A DNA stretch of 64,000 bases from Spirosoma rigui (GTDB lineage Bacteria; Bacteroidota; Bacteroidia; Cytophagales; Spirosomataceae): the NCBI RefSeq assembly GCF_002067135.1, contig NZ_CP020105.1, positions 5,716,001-5,780,000 on the forward strand. The letters are read 5' to 3'. Position numbers and translations under genes: made by a program. Under the pieces are notes generated by a model. The model did not search any database and was not told the origin of the DNA. It saw only the letters and a list, made by a program, of their open reading frames with translations. Every line of letters starts with the position of its first letter. Position 1 is the first letter of the stretch. Of this stretch, positions 8,957-18,330 are shown in pieces.

Positions 8957-8972
8957 TTGCAATCGGTTGTAA
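8957..8972. promoter_or_regulatory. Candidate LacI-family operator 1
   Basis: TTGCAATCGGTTGTAA is an imperfect palindrome (6 of 8 pairs) with the central CG typical of LacI-family sites. Its core GCAATCGGTTG is the reverse complement of the core of operator 2 in the same intergenic region. It lies 61 bases before the lacI-type start codon. Confidence 0.68.
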
Positions 8973-9131
8973 GAATTTTTAACCCCGTACAGAGCCATGT
9001 CTACGCTGTAAAGCAAAAACGGATAGTATTGAGTGAAAATAGTATTTAATACGAAATTTTCTTAATTATAAAGCGACGAAAGTATCTATCAGCCCTATAC
9101 TGTTTTCAACAACGTAGCACGTGTAAGCTGA

Positions 9132-9147
9132 ATGCAACCGATTGCGT
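9132..9147. promoter_or_regulatory. Candidate LacI-family operator 2
   Basis: ATGCAACCGATTGCGT holds the core GCAACCGATTGC, centred on CG and matching operator 1 in reverse over 11 of 12 bases. It lies 204 bases before the RraA-like gene. The two centres are 175 bases apart, which would allow looping. The rest of 8897-9350 is AT-rich and without a coding frame. Confidence 0.68.
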
Positions 9148-9350
9148 TGTAAAATCACTTACAGCAGGTACATAATGCTATAAATTGACTATCAGCCTAC
9201 TAACACCCATAAATCCAATACCTGCGGCTTACCCGGTGGCCCTCCTTATATACCACGTACGGCTTTTAATTGCTGGAAATGGGTAGAACCCGCCTACTTC
9301 CCTGCTTGTAGCGCTGGAAACCGAACCCGTTAAAAACCATCTAATCGTTC

Positions 9351-10295
9351 ATGAAGCTGACATTCGTTATAACGGCCTTGCTATGCCTTTTCGGGCGGGC
9401 TACCGTTTCGCTGGGGCAGCAGATCTCCCGCGAGGAACTCCTCTTTTTAACACCCGAGTGGAAAGGGGAACGCTTCCCCGACGGTCGGCCCAAAGTACCC
9501 GATGCGATTCTCAAACGCATGAAACGCGTGACGCAGGAAGAAGCCTGGGCGGTCCTGAAAGGGGAAAACTACAAATATCAGTTCGCGGGCGACTGGCAAA
9601 CCATCAACCCCGACAGTGTGCTGGTGGGTCGGGCGCTCACCGCTACGTTCATGCCCGGCCGGCCCGATGTGCACAAGGTCACCGATGACAAAGGTCATAC
9701 GAAAGACGGGCGGGTGAAATCGCAGAACGCGTGGCCCATCGATATGCTCGTGAAAGGCGACGTATACGTAGTCGATCAGTTTGGTATGCACGAAGACGGC
9801 CCGACCATCGGCGACAACCTCGGCAATTCCATTTACGCCAAAACCGGCAATGGTATTGTCTACGAAGGGGCCGTTCGTGACGTGGCCGGCCTGAAAGAAA
9901 TTGGCGGGTTTACTTCATATTTCCGCAGCTACCACCCCTCCCACCACAACCCCGAGGGCAACCTGAACACAACCCTGGTGGGCATTAACCGGCCCACCCG
10001 CATCGGCAAAGTGATGGTCATGCCCGGCGATGTCGTGCTGGGCCGCGACGGGGGCGTCATTTTCATTCCACCCCACCTGGCCGAGAAGGTAGTAAAAACG
10101 TCGGAGATCATCCGGCTCCGGGATATGTTCGGCCACCTGCGGCTGCGTGAGCAGAAGTATACCCCCGGCCAAATCGACTCCCGCTGGTCGGACGAGATCG
10201 AAAAAGACTTCTCCCAGTGGCTCAACGCCCACGTCAGCGAGTTACCCGTTCCCAAGGAGCAGATTCAGGAATACCTGAAAACCCGGACCTGGTAA
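9351..10295 (+). CDS. Exported RraA-like (class II pyruvate aldolase/HMG aldolase family) protein
   Basis: A 314-residue protein with a Sec signal peptide (MKLTFVITALLCLFG, cleavage near SLGQ). The RraA fold is visible in GDNLGNSIYAKTGNGIVYEGAVRD (residues about 150-172), where the family carries GxVxDGxxRD (Asp is Glu here; Arg-Asp kept), and in MPGDVVLGRDGGVIFIPP. Members are Mg-dependent aldolases of 2-oxo acids such as 4-hydroxy-4-methyl-2-oxoglutarate, or RNase E regulators; export excludes the latter. It is longer than usual at both ends. It is followed by an exported enolase-superfamily protein, which suggests paired roles on a sugar acid. The exact reaction is not known. Confidence 0.82.
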   Translation: MKLTFVITALLCLFGRATVSLGQQISREELLFLTPEWKGERFPDGRPKVPDAILKRMKRVTQEEAWAVLKGENYKYQFAGDWQTINPDSVLVGRALTATFMPGRPDVHKVTDDKGHTKDGRVKSQNAWPIDMLVKGDVYVVDQFGMHEDGPTIGDNLGNSIYAKTGNGIVYEGAVRDVAGLKEIGGFTSYFRSYHPSHHNPEGNLNTTLVGINRPTRIGKVMVMPGDVVLGRDGGVIFIPPHLAEKVVKTSEIIRLRDMFGHLRLREQKYTPGQIDSRWSDEIEKDFSQWLNAHVSELPVPKEQIQEYLKTRTW

Positions 10296-10408
10296 CGAAC
10301 CTCCATACCAATCGTACTGATCAAGCCGATGAACACGGATTAACTCAGGTAGAATCAGCGAAATCGATGCGATCGGTGTGCCGCCTTTTTATCCTAAAAT
10401 CCTGAACC

Positions 10409-11692
10409 ATGAACCATACCTCTTCCCGTCGTTCGTTTCTGACCAAAAGCGCCATTGCGAGTGCGCTGGCGGCTACGTCCATCACTACATTCGGCGAAGG
10501 GCTCGAAACCGCCGTCGACCGCGCCCCCCGCTCGTCGGCCCCTTCCGACTTGAAAATCACTGATATTAAATGCGGCTACACGCGGGGCGGCCACAGCCTG
10601 TTCGTGAAAGTCCATACCAACCAGGGCATCTGGGGTTGTGGCGAAGCTGTCGACGCATCCGTTGGTACCTACCACCTGGTGAAACTCATGGGCGAGCGCC
10701 TGAAGGGCAAAAGCCCGCTCAACGTCAACCGCCTGTTCGAAGACATCCGCAAATCCGGTTTCTTCGAAGGTGCGCAGGCCGGCATGTATATCTCGGTGCT
10801 GTCGGCGGTCGAAACGGCTCTGTGGGACCTCGTTGGCAAATCGCTCGGGATGCCGGTTTACCAGCTGCTGGGCGGCAAGTTCCGCGATAAAGTCCGCGTC
10901 TACTGCGATACCGGCGCTTACCGCGAAACCGATACCAGCGCTGAAGCATTCGGCAAAAGCGCCAAAAAGGCCGTCGACATGGGGTTCACGGCCGTGAAGT
11001 ACGACATTGACGAACGGAATGACCCTAACAAATACGACGCCTACAACTGGACCGCGAGCCAGGGTGAACTGGAGCGGATGTACAACCAGATTGCCGGGGT
11101 ACGGAAAGCCGTCGGCCCCAAGATCGACATCTGCGTGGACATGCACGGCCGCTACGACATGACCACGGGTCGGCGCGTGGCCAAGATGATGGAACCCTTG
11201 AACCTCCTGTTTCTGGAGGAACCCATCCCGGCCGAAAACCCCGAAGCCTACAAGCAGATCCGGGAAGCGTCAAACACCCCGATCTGCGCGGGGGAGAACC
11301 ATTACCTGGCCCACGGCTTTCGGAAGCTGCTCGAAATCGGCGCCGTCGACATTATCATGCCCGACCTGCAGAAAGCGGGCGGCCTGGGCGAAGGCCAGCG
11401 GATTGCCAATCTGGCCAACCTGTACTACGTGCCGTTTGCTCCCCACATGGTTGCGTCCTACCTGGGGGCTATGGCGTCGAGCCACGTCTGCGCGTCGGTG
11501 CCCAACTTCCTGATTCTGGAATGGCAGATTTACTTCCACGAGGAGCCTATGTTCAAAGAGATCGTTACGTTCGACGGGCCGATGATAAAGAACGGCTTTA
11601 TCCCGCTGTCCGAAAAGCCGGGGATCGGTGTGGAGATCAACGAAGAAGGGATGCGAAAATACGCGCCTAAAGACGTGCCGTTTTTTGTGTAG
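10409..11692 (+). CDS. TAT-exported mandelate racemase/muconate lactonizing enzyme (enolase superfamily), galactonate-dehydratase-like
   Basis: A 427-residue protein. The N-terminus SSRRSFLTKSAIASALAATS is a twin-arginine signal. The capping domain is followed by a barrel with metal ligands Asp244 (DMHG), Glu270 (FLEEPIP) and Glu296 (CAGENH). His246 just after the first ligand and His346 (FAPHMV) match the acid/base arrangement of D-galactonate-type dehydratases. It would dehydrate an aldonic or uronic acid to a 2-keto-3-deoxy acid. The substrate cannot be read from the sequence. Folding before export fits a Mg-dependent enzyme. The neighbours are an exported aldolase-family protein and a hexuronate transporter. 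Confidence 0.87.
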   Translation: MNHTSSRRSFLTKSAIASALAATSITTFGEGLETAVDRAPRSSAPSDLKITDIKCGYTRGGHSLFVKVHTNQGIWGCGEAVDASVGTYHLVKLMGERLKGKSPLNVNRLFEDIRKSGFFEGAQAGMYISVLSAVETALWDLVGKSLGMPVYQLLGGKFRDKVRVYCDTGAYRETDTSAEAFGKSAKKAVDMGFTAVKYDIDERNDPNKYDAYNWTASQGELERMYNQIAGVRKAVGPKIDICVDMHGRYDMTTGRRVAKMMEPLNLLFLEEPIPAENPEAYKQIREASNTPICAGENHYLAHGFRKLLEIGAVDIIMPDLQKAGGLGEGQRIANLANLYYVPFAPHMVASYLGAMASSHVCASVPNFLILEWQIYFHEEPMFKEIVTFDGPMIKNGFIPLSEKPGIGVEINEEGMRKYAPKDVPFFV

Positions 11693-11818
11693 CGAGAGAC
11701 TTCCCGCCGATTTCAGGCGAGGCTATCGGTATGGACTTGACAATCGGACGTTTACCCGTAAGACCCCAATTGGCTGGGGCATACGACAGCCAACCCTTTT
11801 CGCTTAAACAGCCTTTTT

Positions 11819-13201
11819 ATGTTAACTGGAAAAACCAACGTACCCCCGTCGACCGTCCCCCTTTCCAGTGGTCCGGCGGCTGGCCATTTCGCCCCCAACG
11901 AGCGGACAAATTACCGATGGGTAATTGTTGGGTTGCTGTTTTTCGCCACCACCATCAATTACCTCGACCGGCAGGTGATCAGCCTGCTGAAGCCCATCCT
12001 GGAAAAAGAGTTCAGCTGGACCGAATCCGATTACGCCAACATCGTAACGGTCTTTACCTTCTTCTACGGGTCGAGTACGTTACTGGCGGGTTACCTCATT
12101 GACCGGGTGGGTACCAAGCTGGGTTATATTGGAGCGATCCTGGTGTGGAGTCTGGCGGCCATGGGCCATGCGCTGGCGGGCGGCACCTTTGGCTTCATGG
12201 TGGCCCGGGCATTTCTGGGCATCGGCGAAGCCGGCAACTTCCCCGCATCGATCAAGACCGTAGCCGAGTGGTTTCCCCAGAAACAGCGGGCACTGGCCGT
12301 GGGTATTTTCAACTCCGGGGCCAATATCGGGGCCGTAGCCGCGCCCGCCGTCGTTCCCTGGCTGGCGCTGGTAGCAGGCTGGCAGATGGCGTTCATCGTG
12401 ACGGGTGCGCTGGGATTTGCCTGGATCGTCGTCTGGTATTTCATGTACGAAATTCCATCCCGCCACAAACGCGTTAGCCCCGCCGAACTGGCCTATATCA
12501 ACGAAGCCCCCGTTCAGCCAGCCATGACGGGCGACGCAGCCGCTGCCGACCTGCTCGTCGATTCCTCTCCGGCCCGCTACGCCATTTTCAAAAATAAAGC
12601 CATCTGGGGATTCATGGGCGGCAAACTCCTCACCGATCCCATCTGGTGGTTTTTCCTGTTCTGGCTCCCCTCCTACCTCGCCAGCATCTACCACCTCGAC
12701 CTGAAAAAACTGGGCGCGCCCCTCATCATCATCTACCTGGCCGCTACCATCGGCAGCGTGGGTGGTGGCTGGCTCTCGTCCAGACTGATCCAGATGGGCT
12801 GGAACCCAACCCGGGCGCGGCAGGTTGCCATGGCCCTGTTTGCCCTCTGCGTAACGCCCGTCATGCTCATCAGCCAGATGGACAGCATGTGGCCGGTCAT
12901 CGGTATCCTCTCGCTGGCAGTGGCCGCCCACCAGGCCTGGTCAGCCAATATTTTCACCGTTGCCGCCGACCAGTTTCCCAAGCACGTACTGAGTCGGGTG
13001 GTTGGATTCGGAACGATGGCCGGTACACTGGGCGGGGCGCTGTTCCCCCTGCTCGTGGGTCGTATTCTGGATCACTACAAAGGCATGAACCAGCTGTCGG
13101 AGGGCTACTACGTGATCTTCTACATGGCCGGGCTCGCCTATCTGGTAGCCTGGAGCCTACTGTACGTGTTCGTTTTCCGGCGTAAACCAACGGTATCGTA
13201 G
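11819..13201 (+). CDS. MFS transporter, anion:cation symporter family (hexuronate transporter-like)
   Basis: A 460-residue protein with 12 predicted membrane segments. The first segment carries TTINYLDRQVISLLKP, a hallmark of ACS-family hexuronate/galactonate carriers (ExuT-like), followed by the motif LIDRVGTKLG in the 2-3 loop and FLGIGEAGNFPASIK in TM4. It most likely imports glucuronate or another sugar acid across the inner membrane. It sits between the exported dehydratase-like gene and mannonate dehydratase, which supports a uronate substrate. The start could be a little further downstream, near the Met-poor N-terminal tail. Confidence 0.88.
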   Translation: MLTGKTNVPPSTVPLSSGPAAGHFAPNERTNYRWVIVGLLFFATTINYLDRQVISLLKPILEKEFSWTESDYANIVTVFTFFYGSSTLLAGYLIDRVGTKLGYIGAILVWSLAAMGHALAGGTFGFMVARAFLGIGEAGNFPASIKTVAEWFPQKQRALAVGIFNSGANIGAVAAPAVVPWLALVAGWQMAFIVTGALGFAWIVVWYFMYEIPSRHKRVSPAELAYINEAPVQPAMTGDAAAADLLVDSSPARYAIFKNKAIWGFMGGKLLTDPIWWFFLFWLPSYLASIYHLDLKKLGAPLIIIYLAATIGSVGGGWLSSRLIQMGWNPTRARQVAMALFALCVTPVMLISQMDSMWPVIGILSLAVAAHQAWSANIFTVAADQFPKHVLSRVVGFGTMAGTLGGALFPLLVGRILDHYKGMNQLSEGYYVIFYMAGLAYLVAWSLLYVFVFRRKPTVS

Positions 13202-13339
13202 CGCTGACGCCTTCCGCGGGCGCTCCCGAACCCGACACCGCACAATACCGTACCCTGGATGGCCACCTCCGGGCGGTATATGAAATTACTAATTGATTCC
13301 ACCCGGACGTGGTCGTTCAGGGTATGAGAGCTTATGAGG

Positions 13340-14593
13340 ATGTTACAAACCATGCGCTGGTTCGGGCCGAGCGACCCGGTATCGCTGATGGACATTCGGC
13401 AGGCGGGTTGCACCGGTGTTGTTACGGCACTGCACCAGATTCCGGTGGGCGATGTATGGCCGGTGGCCGCTATCCAGGAACGTATTCAACTGGTAGAAGC
13501 ACAAAACGACCGGTATTCGTCGCTGCATTGGGCTGTCGTCGAGAGTCTGCCCGTTCACGAAGCCATCAAAAAAGGCCTGCCCGAACGCGCGGCCTACATC
13601 GAAACGTACAAGCAGTCGATCCGGAATCTGGCTTCCTGCGGCATCAAAACCATTTGCTACAACTTCATGCCGGTGCTCGACTGGTCGCGCACGAACCTGA
13701 GCTACGAGATGCCCGACGGATCGCGGGCGCTGCGGTTTGTCTTACAGGATTTCGCCGTTTTCGATCTCTGTATTCTGAAACGCCCGGGTGCCGAAGCCGA
13801 CTATACCCCCGCCCTCGTCCAATCGGCGTGGGATGCGTTCGCAGCCATGTCGCCCGAGCGTATTCAGGAACTGTCAGACATTGTCCTGCTGGGACTGCCC
13901 GGCTCCGAAGAAGCGTTTACGCTGGAAACATTCCAGGACCTGCTGAACGACTACCAACACATTGGCGACGCCGAACTACGTACCAACCTGTACCATTTCA
14001 TCCGCGAAGTGGCGCCGGTGGCGCAGGAAGCCGGTGTCAACCTGTGCATTCACCCCGACGATCCGCCCCGGCCACTGCTGGGATTGCCCCGCGTGGTCAG
14101 CTCCGAAGCTGATCTGGCGCAGCTCATGGCCGCCTGCGACGTTACAGCCAACGGCATTACGTTCTGCACCGGCTCGCTCGGCATCCGTCCCGACAATGAT
14201 CTGCCCGGCATGATCCAACGCTTCGGCCACCGGATTCACTTCATCCACCTCCGCGCCACCAAGCGCGACCAGCCCGACGAGGTCTGGAACTTCCACGAAG
14301 CCGACCACCTCGAAGGCGATGTGGATATGTATGCCGTGGTGAAAGCCATCGTGCTCGAACAGCAGCGACGGGCAAAATCAGGCATTGGCGAACCGTCCAT
14401 TCCCATGCGCCCCGACCACGGTCACCAAATGCTCGACGACCTGCACAAGAAAACCTATCCCGGCTACTCGGCCATTGGTCGCCTGCGCGGGCTGGCCGAG
14501 TTACGGGGGCTGGAACTGGGAATCGTCCGCAGCCTGGCCGAACAGGTAACCGCACTGCCCCCCCTCCTAATCCAACAGCCTGATGAACTATAA
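13340..14593 (+). CDS. uxuA: Mannonate dehydratase UxuA
   Basis: It converts D-mannonate to 2-keto-3-deoxy-gluconate in hexuronate breakdown. The start is placed at 13340 because the family begins with QTxRWxGPxDPVSL right after the initiator; an ATG two codons upstream is also possible. TMRWFGPSDPVSL, QAGCTGVVTALHQIP, CIHPDDPP, FCTGSLG, FIHLRATKR and MRPDHGHQM are the conserved metal- and substrate-binding blocks. It is cytoplasmic and of full length (417 residues). It overlaps the GH67 gene by 11 bases, so the two are coupled. UxaC and UxuB, the preceding steps, are not in the window. Confidence 0.96.
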   Translation: MLQTMRWFGPSDPVSLMDIRQAGCTGVVTALHQIPVGDVWPVAAIQERIQLVEAQNDRYSSLHWAVVESLPVHEAIKKGLPERAAYIETYKQSIRNLASCGIKTICYNFMPVLDWSRTNLSYEMPDGSRALRFVLQDFAVFDLCILKRPGAEADYTPALVQSAWDAFAAMSPERIQELSDIVLLGLPGSEEAFTLETFQDLLNDYQHIGDAELRTNLYHFIREVAPVAQEAGVNLCIHPDDPPRPLLGLPRVVSSEADLAQLMAACDVTANGITFCTGSLGIRPDNDLPGMIQRFGHRIHFIHLRATKRDQPDEVWNFHEADHLEGDVDMYAVVKAIVLEQQRRAKSGIGEPSIPMRPDHGHQMLDDLHKKTYPGYSAIGRLRGLAELRGLELGIVRSLAEQVTALPPLLIQQPDEL

Positions 14594-16709
14594 TCGAATT
14601 GGCGGCTACATCACGATCTGTCTGGTACTGGCGCTGAGTGGTTTCGGTCAGACGCCCGCTACTGACGATGGCTACCGGTTGTGGCTGAACTATGACCTCA
14701 TTCAGGATGCAGCCAAACGGCAGGCCTACACCCGATCGGCCCAGTTTATTGCCCTGCCCAAAACGAGTCCCGTTCTTAAATCGGCGGCCGAGGAGTTACA
14801 AACGGGGCTCCAGAGCCTGCTCGGCAAGTCAATACCCATCATTACCAATGCCGGTAACCGGACGGGCGGCATTGTGCTGACTACCAGCGGCCCCGCTGCT
14901 AACAGCCCCGCCCTGGCGAAGGAAGGCTACCGGATCACTACCTCGAACAACACCATCACCGTTGCCGGGCAAAGCGATGCGGGGGCACTCTACGGCGCGT
15001 TTGCGCTGTTGCGGCAACTACAGACACTGCAACCCATAGCGGCACAAACGGGTAACCCGAACGTGCAACTCCGGATGCTCAACCACTGGGACAACGTCGA
15101 TGGCAGCGTCGAGCGGGGGTATGCCGGGCAATCGCTCTGGAAATGGTACGAACTACCCGAGCGGGTCGACCCGCGCTACCGTGACTACGCCCGCGCCAAC
15201 GCATCACTCGGCATCAACGGCACCGTTGTCAACAACGTGAATGCCAGCGCCCGCTTCATGACCGCCGAGTACCTGCACAAGGTAGCCGCCCTGGCCGACG
15301 TGTTCCGCCCCTACGGCATTAAAGTCTATCTGTCGGTGTATTTCGCGGCTCCCAAAACGCTGGGCGGCCTCAAAACTTCTGATCCGCTCGACCCGCAGGT
15401 GCGGAGGTGGTGGGCCGATAAAGTGAAGGAAATCTACCAGACCATTCCCGATTTTGGGGGCCTGCTGGTAAAGGCCAACTCGGAAGGTGAGCCTGGTCCG
15501 CAGGACTACGGCCGCACCCATGCCGACGGGGCCAATATGCTGGCCGAGGCCATGAAACCCTACGATGGCGTCATTATCTGGCGGGCCTTCGTCTACAAGG
15601 CAGACCCCAACGCCGACCGGTTCAAGGCAGCCCACGAAGAGTTTACGCCCCTCGACGGTCAGTTCGACAAGAAAGTTATCGTTCAGGTCAAGAACGGCCC
15701 GATCGACTTCCAGCCGCGCGAGCCCTTTTCGCCCCTGTTCGGCAATATGCCCAAAACACCGCTGGGCGTGGAGTTTCAGATCACGCAGGAATACCTCGGC
15801 TTTGCCACTCACCTGGTTTACGAAGCACCGCTTTTCAAAGAGTGCCTCGACGCGGATACGTACGTGAACGGCAAAGGTTCGACCGTGGCCCGGGTGGTGG
15901 ACGGGAGTTTGCACAACTACGCGCGAACGCTGATGGCCGGGGTTGCCAACGCCGGTTCGGCCCGCAACTGGACCGGGCACCCGATGGCGCAGGCCAACTG
16001 GTACGCTTTTGGGCGGCTGGCCTGGGACCATAGCCTGTCGTCGGAAGCAATTGCCCGCGAGTGGGTTGCCATGACCCTGACGCACGAGCCCCAGGCGGCC
16101 AACCGAATTGTGAACCTGATGCTTAAATCGAGGGATATCTACGTCGATTACAACACCCCCATTGGTTTGTCGCGGCCTTGGTCGGGGGTTCACTTCGCCC
16201 CGGAGCCCTGGCAAAACCGGAGTTCGCGCCCCGACTGGACGGCGGTTTATTACCACCGCGCCGACTCCATCGGGCTCGGCTTCGACCGGACGGCCACGGG
16301 CAGCAACGCGCTGGCCCAGTACCGGCCCGAGGTTTGCCGGCAGTGGGAAGACCCGAAGACCTGCCCGTTGCCGTACCTGCTGTGGTTCCATCATGTACCC
16401 TGGACCCGGAAACTAAGCACCGGCCGAAGCCTGTGGGATGAGTTATGTACCCGCTTTTACACCGGTGCCGATTCGGTGCGCTGGATGCAGCAGGAATGGG
16501 CGCAGGTCAAATCGGCCGTTAATCCCGCCCTGCACGATGACGTATCGGCGCGACTGGCGACCCAGCAACGCGAAGCCATCTGGTGGCGCGATGCCTGGGT
16601 ACTTTACCTGCAGGAGTACGCGAAACAGCCCATTCCGGCACCCTTCAAAAAGCCCGAACGAACGCTGGACGAGGTCAAACAGTCGGTCAATACCTACTTA
16701 CTGCGCTGA
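14583..16709 (+). CDS. Exported alpha-glucuronidase, GH67
   Basis: It releases (4-O-methyl-)D-glucuronate from the end xylose of xylo-oligosaccharides. The 708-residue protein has a signal peptide (GGYITICLVLALSGFGQT), a GH67 N-terminal domain, and the barrel with LRMLNHWDNVDGSVERGY. The acid candidate is Glu301 (KANSEGEPGP); the base candidates are Asp375 (NGPIDFQ) and Glu397 (VEFQITQEY). A helical C-terminal domain follows (YLLWFHHVPW). The start ATG lies within the end of uxuA. Secretion means glucuronate is freed outside the cytoplasm and then needs the nearby MFS transporter. Confidence 0.96.
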   Translation: MNYNRIGGYITICLVLALSGFGQTPATDDGYRLWLNYDLIQDAAKRQAYTRSAQFIALPKTSPVLKSAAEELQTGLQSLLGKSIPIITNAGNRTGGIVLTTSGPAANSPALAKEGYRITTSNNTITVAGQSDAGALYGAFALLRQLQTLQPIAAQTGNPNVQLRMLNHWDNVDGSVERGYAGQSLWKWYELPERVDPRYRDYARANASLGINGTVVNNVNASARFMTAEYLHKVAALADVFRPYGIKVYLSVYFAAPKTLGGLKTSDPLDPQVRRWWADKVKEIYQTIPDFGGLLVKANSEGEPGPQDYGRTHADGANMLAEAMKPYDGVIIWRAFVYKADPNADRFKAAHEEFTPLDGQFDKKVIVQVKNGPIDFQPREPFSPLFGNMPKTPLGVEFQITQEYLGFATHLVYEAPLFKECLDADTYVNGKGSTVARVVDGSLHNYARTLMAGVANAGSARNWTGHPMAQANWYAFGRLAWDHSLSSEAIAREWVAMTLTHEPQAANRIVNLMLKSRDIYVDYNTPIGLSRPWSGVHFAPEPWQNRSSRPDWTAVYYHRADSIGLGFDRTATGSNALAQYRPEVCRQWEDPKTCPLPYLLWFHHVPWTRKLSTGRSLWDELCTRFYTGADSVRWMQQEWAQVKSAVNPALHDDVSARLATQQREAIWWRDAWVLYLQEYAKQPIPAPFKKPERTLDEVKQSVNTYLLR

Positions 16710-16787
16710 CGCTCACCATGCATGAATAAGTAAGCTTATGAACTATTCCGGTTTTACCAATACCTGGACCCTTAATTGCTCCCTATC

Positions 16788-18200
16788 ATGAACAACTCAA
16801 CCGAAAACCCACAATCGAGACGGACCTTTCTGAAAACAAGTGCGCAGGCGGCTTTGTCGACGGCCCTCATCAGTGGCTTTCCAACCATCCTGCCCGCTTC
16901 CGTATTCGGTAAAAACGCGCCGAGCAACCGGATCAATATCGGAGCCATTGGGACGGGCCGCATTTCGCGCGGACATGACATGCCGGGCGTCTGGCAGTAT
17001 GACAACGCGCTTATCATGGCCGTTTGTGATCTGGACAGCAACCGGGCCGAATCCGCCAAGCAACTCGTCAACGGTGTTTACGGCAAGAAGACCGGCAAAG
17101 AGTACGACGGCGTTCGGGTCTATACCGACTATCGTGAGTTACTCCTGAATAAAGATATCGACGCCGTGCTGGTCAGCACCCCCGACCACTGGCACGCACC
17201 CATCGTGATCGACGCGGTACGGGCCAAGAAGGATGTGTACATGCAGAAACCAGCTTCGCTGACCATTGCCGAAGGACGGATGATGGCCGATGCAGTCAAA
17301 CAATCAAAACAAATCGTGCAGGTTGGCAGCCAGCAGCGCTCGTCTGACCAGTTTCGCTATGCCGCCGAACTGGTACGCAATGGCCGGATCGGGAAGCTGA
17401 AAACCGTGTACGTCGGCCTGCCCGGCGACCCGTCGGGCGACGAGGAGCCGCAGATGCCCGTCCCCAAAAACCTGAACTACGACATGTGGCTGGGTACCAC
17501 GCCCGAGGTGTACTATACCGAAAAGCGCGTGCACCCGCAGGCCGACTTCGACCGGCCGGGCTGGCTCCGCTGCGAGCAGTTCGGCGCGGGCATGATTACC
17601 GGCTGGGGCGCTCACCACGTCGACTCGGCCCACTGGGCCATGGATACGGAATATACGGGGCCGGTGGAGATCTGGGGCAAAGCCGATTTTCCGAAGCATG
17701 GGTTGTGGGATGTCCATGGCATCTTCCGCACCGAAGCCCTATACGAAAACGGGGTTCACATGATCGTGACGAACGAGATTGCAAACGGGGTACGGTTCGA
17801 AGGAACGGAAGGCTGGATTTTCGTCTCGCGGGGCGATGCGAACGTAACCGCCAGCGACCCGGTTGCCAAGCAGAATGCCGCCAAAAAACTCGACGCCAGC
17901 GACCCGAAAATCCTGACGTCGGTCATTGGTCCCAACGAGATACACCTGCCCGTGAGCAAGGAGCACCACGGCAACTGGCTGGAGAGCATCGTAAGCCGCA
18001 AAGAGCCCATTGCCCCCGCCGAAGTAGGGCACCGCTCCTGTTCGGCCTGCCTGCTGCACCACGCGGCCATGAAGCTGAACCGGAAATTGTACTGGGACCC
18101 GAAAAAGGAGCAGTTCAAAAACGACCCCGAAGCCAACAAGCTGCTGTCGCGCCCCCAGCGGGCACCTTACGCCATCAAGATGATGGCATCGGCAAAGTAA
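16788..18200 (+). CDS. TAT-exported Gfo/Idh/MocA family oxidoreductase
   Basis: The start is taken at 16788, which places the twin-arginine motif (SRRTFLKTS) close to the N-terminus; a start four codons earlier is open. The Rossmann fold is INIGAIGTGRISRGHDMPG, with VSTPDHWHAP. The usual EKP lysine motif appears as MQKPAS, keeping the Lys and Pro. The C-terminal alpha/beta domain carries GWGAHHVDSAHWAMD. Such proteins carry NAD(P) tightly and oxidise or isomerise sugars, some as periplasmic glucose-fructose-oxidoreductase types. A 10-base hairpin follows the stop codon. The substrate is unknown; the xylan context suggests a pentose, uronate or glycoside. Confidence 0.88.
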   Translation: MNNSTENPQSRRTFLKTSAQAALSTALISGFPTILPASVFGKNAPSNRINIGAIGTGRISRGHDMPGVWQYDNALIMAVCDLDSNRAESAKQLVNGVYGKKTGKEYDGVRVYTDYRELLLNKDIDAVLVSTPDHWHAPIVIDAVRAKKDVYMQKPASLTIAEGRMMADAVKQSKQIVQVGSQQRSSDQFRYAAELVRNGRIGKLKTVYVGLPGDPSGDEEPQMPVPKNLNYDMWLGTTPEVYYTEKRVHPQADFDRPGWLRCEQFGAGMITGWGAHHVDSAHWAMDTEYTGPVEIWGKADFPKHGLWDVHGIFRTEALYENGVHMIVTNEIANGVRFEGTEGWIFVSRGDANVTASDPVAKQNAAKKLDASDPKILTSVIGPNEIHLPVSKEHHGNWLESIVSRKEPIAPAEVGHRSCSACLLHHAAMKLNRKLYWDPKKEQFKNDPEANKLLSRPQRAPYAIKMMASAK

Positions 18201-18211
18201 GACATAAAGCA

Positions 18212-18241
18212 TACCCCGCCCTTTTTTCATGGGGCGGGGTA
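18212..18241. terminator. GC-rich hairpin after the first Gfo/Idh/MocA gene
   Basis: A perfect 10-base stem (18212-18221 with 18232-18241) and a loop of 10 bases rich in T. No T-run follows on the plus strand, so it may be a weak terminator or a processing site rather than a full stop. Confidence 0.55.
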
Positions 18242-18330
18242 CATGCCAGAGGATGTCAAAGTCCTCATTTCCCGAAGCAATAAAAGATAACCACTACGTC
18301 AACGTTCCCGTTAGCCCTAATCCAACTTCC

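Noticed and set aside
8959..9145. Divergent palindromes as a possible phage or transposon att pair
   Set aside because: They are CG-centred LacI-type sites in a divergent promoter region; no mobile genes lie between them.
10296..10408. Degenerate inverted sequence (CCGATGAACACGGATT and GCGATCGG region) between RraA and MR/MLE genes
   Set aside because: It recalls dispersed repeats but pairing is poor and no second copy was found in the window.
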